Source: an uncultured Bacilli bacterium
GTDB taxonomy: Bacteria; Bacillota_I; Bacilli_A; RF39; UBA660
Assembly (NCBI GenBank): GCA_947632415.1
Contig: CANRPB010000071.1
Span: forward strand, 1 to 7,068
DNA: 7,068 nucleotides
Direction: 5' to 3'
Part shown: piece by piece, positions 5,840-7,068 of the stretch
Layout: the number at the start of each line of letters is the position of its first letter
How positions within the stretch are numbered: position 1 is the first letter of the stretch
Program-made: the position numbers and the translations under genes
The notes under the pieces: model-generated
What the model was told of the DNA's origin: nothing
The model's input: only the letters and a program-made list of their open reading frames with translations
The model's database searches: none

Positions 5840-6871
5840 ATGAAACTATCTATCATCGTACCAGCACATAACTGCGAAAAATACATCCAAAAAACCATTA
5901 AATCAATTCTATCCCAAAACTACAAAAAATTTGAATTAATTATAATAAATGATGGTTCAACTGATAAAACAAGCGACAAAATAAAAAAAATAAAAGACCA
6001 AAGAATAACCCTAATCAATACCAAAAACCAAGGCGTAGCGCAAACAAGAAATATAGGCATAAACGCATCACACGGTGAATACCTAATATTTATTGACGCA
6101 GACGATTACCTTGAACCAAATATGTTAAATAAATTTATAAATATTGCCGATAAATATAACCCAGACCTTACAATATGCGGATTCTATTCCGAAACAAACA
6201 AAAAAAACAAAGACAAATTTCAAAGTGAAGAAAAATATTACTCAAACAAACAACAAATAAAAGAAGACTTAGTGAAATTATATAATCATGACCTATTATA
6301 TAATGTTTGGAACAAAATGTACAAAAAAGAAATTATAACAAAAAACAACATCAAATTCCCTAACATCACTTTTGGCGAAGACAACTATTTCAACCAAGAA
6401 TATCTAAAAAATACCAAAACACTCTATAATATAAATGATTGTCTATATCATTACGTTAGAGAAAACAACAACTCAATTACAACAAAATACATTCCTAACC
6501 TCTTTGAAATAAGAATAAAAGAAAATCAAGATTTTATAAAACTATTTAACTACTTTGACATCAACTACAAAACATACATAAATTTTATATCAAACCACTT
6601 TATCGAAAGAACAATAGGATGCCTAGAAAATCTACACAGAAAAAACAACCTAACATTCAAAGATAAAATTAAAGAAACAAAAAAAATCATAACACACGAA
6701 GAAACAAAAAAATACTTAAAAACCTACAATACCAATAACAAAAAAATAAAAATAATCCTAAAAACATACAATACACATCCAATCATACCATATACTATAG
6801 GTAAATCACTATGCATAATAAAAAAACACTGTCCAAATCTATTCAACAAACAAAAAAACAAACGAAAATAA
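5840..6871 (+). CDS. GT2 family glycosyltransferase, plus-strand operon
   Basis: This 343-residue GT-A enzyme has SIIVPAHNCEKYIQKTIKS at the N-terminus, NDGS at 37-40, GVAQTRN at 65-71 and DADD at 86-89 (DXD motif). VWNKMY at 156-161, GED at 179-181 and a YHYVRENNNSITTK block at 203-216 follow. It is a paralog of the two minus-strand GT2 proteins and most like the 321-residue one in motif layout (VW-K-Y and Y-Y---N--SIT patterns). It probably adds the second or a later sugar to the primed lipid carrier made by the gene before it. The C-terminus is basic but only weakly hydrophobic. Composition is extreme: by hand count Lys is 53 of 343 and Val only 5, against about 8% Val in the 310-residue paralog. 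It is the last gene seen on this strand; a stem-loop lies about 60 bases after the stop. Confidence 0.93.
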   Translation: MKLSIIVPAHNCEKYIQKTIKSILSQNYKKFELIIINDGSTDKTSDKIKKIKDQRITLINTKNQGVAQTRNIGINASHGEYLIFIDADDYLEPNMLNKFINIADKYNPDLTICGFYSETNKKNKDKFQSEEKYYSNKQQIKEDLVKLYNHDLLYNVWNKMYKKEIITKNNIKFPNITFGEDNYFNQEYLKNTKTLYNINDCLYHYVRENNNSITTKYIPNLFEIRIKENQDFIKLFNYFDINYKTYINFISNHFIERTIGCLENLHRKNNLTFKDKIKETKKIITHEETKKYLKTYNTNNKKIKIILKTYNTHPIIPYTIGKSLCIIKKHCPNLFNKQKNKRK

Positions 6872-7068
6872 AATAATCATCTAAAACCTTATACATAATT
6901 ATAAATAAATTCATTTTTTGGCGATTTTATCAATTTTAAAAATTGGTAAATTTTTTTTTACCGATTTTTAAAATTTGCTAGACAGATTTTCAATTTTCTG
7001 TATATATTCTTTATCAAATTATGAAAATTACGCATTTGCGCAACATTTTATTACATGTTATTCTTTAT
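6872..7068. other. Non-coding edge region, composition switch
   Basis: No confident gene is seen in these 197 bases. The plus strand changes from A-rich and C-rich to T-rich (6901-6960 counts A 21, T 31, G 5, C 3). Three partial copies of a GATTTT...ATTT pattern start at 6923, 6963 and 6985. A small ACAGA/TCTGT inverted pair lies at 6982-7001, and the palindrome TTGCGCAA is at 7036-7043. An ATG at 7021 stays open to the edge but has no ribosome binding site. Confidence 0.5.
6932..6975. repeat. 19-bp inverted repeat (AT-rich stem-loop), possible terminator
   Basis: The left arm 6932-6950 pairs with the right arm 6957-6975 over 19 base pairs, with one T-G wobble (6944 with 6963) and a loop of six T. 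Only two or three pairs contain C or G. It lies 61 bases after the stop of the plus-strand operon and may end transcription there. There is no clear T tract after the stem on either strand, so a normal intrinsic terminator is not certain. It could instead be a protein-binding site or the relic end of a mobile element. Confidence 0.65.

Noticed and set aside
7021..7068. ATG with 16 open codons to the right edge
   Set aside because: No ribosome binding site precedes it and 16 codons are too few to judge. It could be a real partial gene, but the window does not support it.
6900..7068. CRISPR array or insertion sequence end
   Set aside because: The GATTTT copies are short, imperfect and unevenly spaced without spacers, and no transposase or Cas gene is visible.

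Overview
The window is a piece of a surface-polysaccharide (capsule, exopolysaccharide or teichoic-type glycan) biosynthesis locus from a very AT-rich bacterium. The gene types, the strong AGGAGG-like ribosome binding sites, the sigma-A-like promoters with extended -10 boxes and the use of TGA as a stop codon (standard code) suggest an uncultured low-GC Bacillota, possibly a gut Bacilli or Clostridia lineage. That placement is an inference from style, not from a marker gene.

Layout. On the minus strand, reading from about 5.1 kb down to the left edge, come a 78-residue XRE-type helix-turn-helix regulator (5079-4843), a 138-bp gap with its own promoter-like sequence, and then four genes joined by 4-base ATGA overlaps: two GT2 glycosyltransferases (4704-3739 and 3742-2810), a radical SAM protein with an unusual domain order (2813-1422) and a Wzx-type polysaccharide flippase (1425-7). 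A ribosome binding site at the left edge suggests that this operon continues outside the window. On the plus strand, diverging from the regulator, a short monotopic sugar-phosphate transferase that would prime undecaprenyl phosphate (5232-5837) is followed 2 bases later by a third GT2 glycosyltransferase (5840-6871). The last about 200 bases hold no confident gene but contain a striking AT-rich 19-bp stem-loop.

How it works together (inference from families). The priming transferase puts the first sugar phosphate on undecaprenyl phosphate at the inner face of the membrane. The three GT2 enzymes add further sugars, and the flippase moves the lipid-linked unit outward. The radical SAM enzyme may modify a sugar or an attached group; its substrate is unknown. 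No Wzy polymerase, chain-length regulator or ligase is visible, so the locus is probably incomplete here. The regulator sits between the two arms, and both intergenic regions share a 10-base motif and a 13-base block around an extended -10 box, so the two arms are probably co-regulated or oppositely regulated.

The most unusual global property is composition. The plus strand is rich in A and C and very poor in G across most of the window, whichever strand carries the gene. Minus-strand proteins are accordingly rich in Val, Phe, Cys and Arg, while plus-strand proteins are rich in Lys, Asn, Ile and Thr. This points to a strong replication-strand mutation bias, and it disappears or reverses after about 6900.
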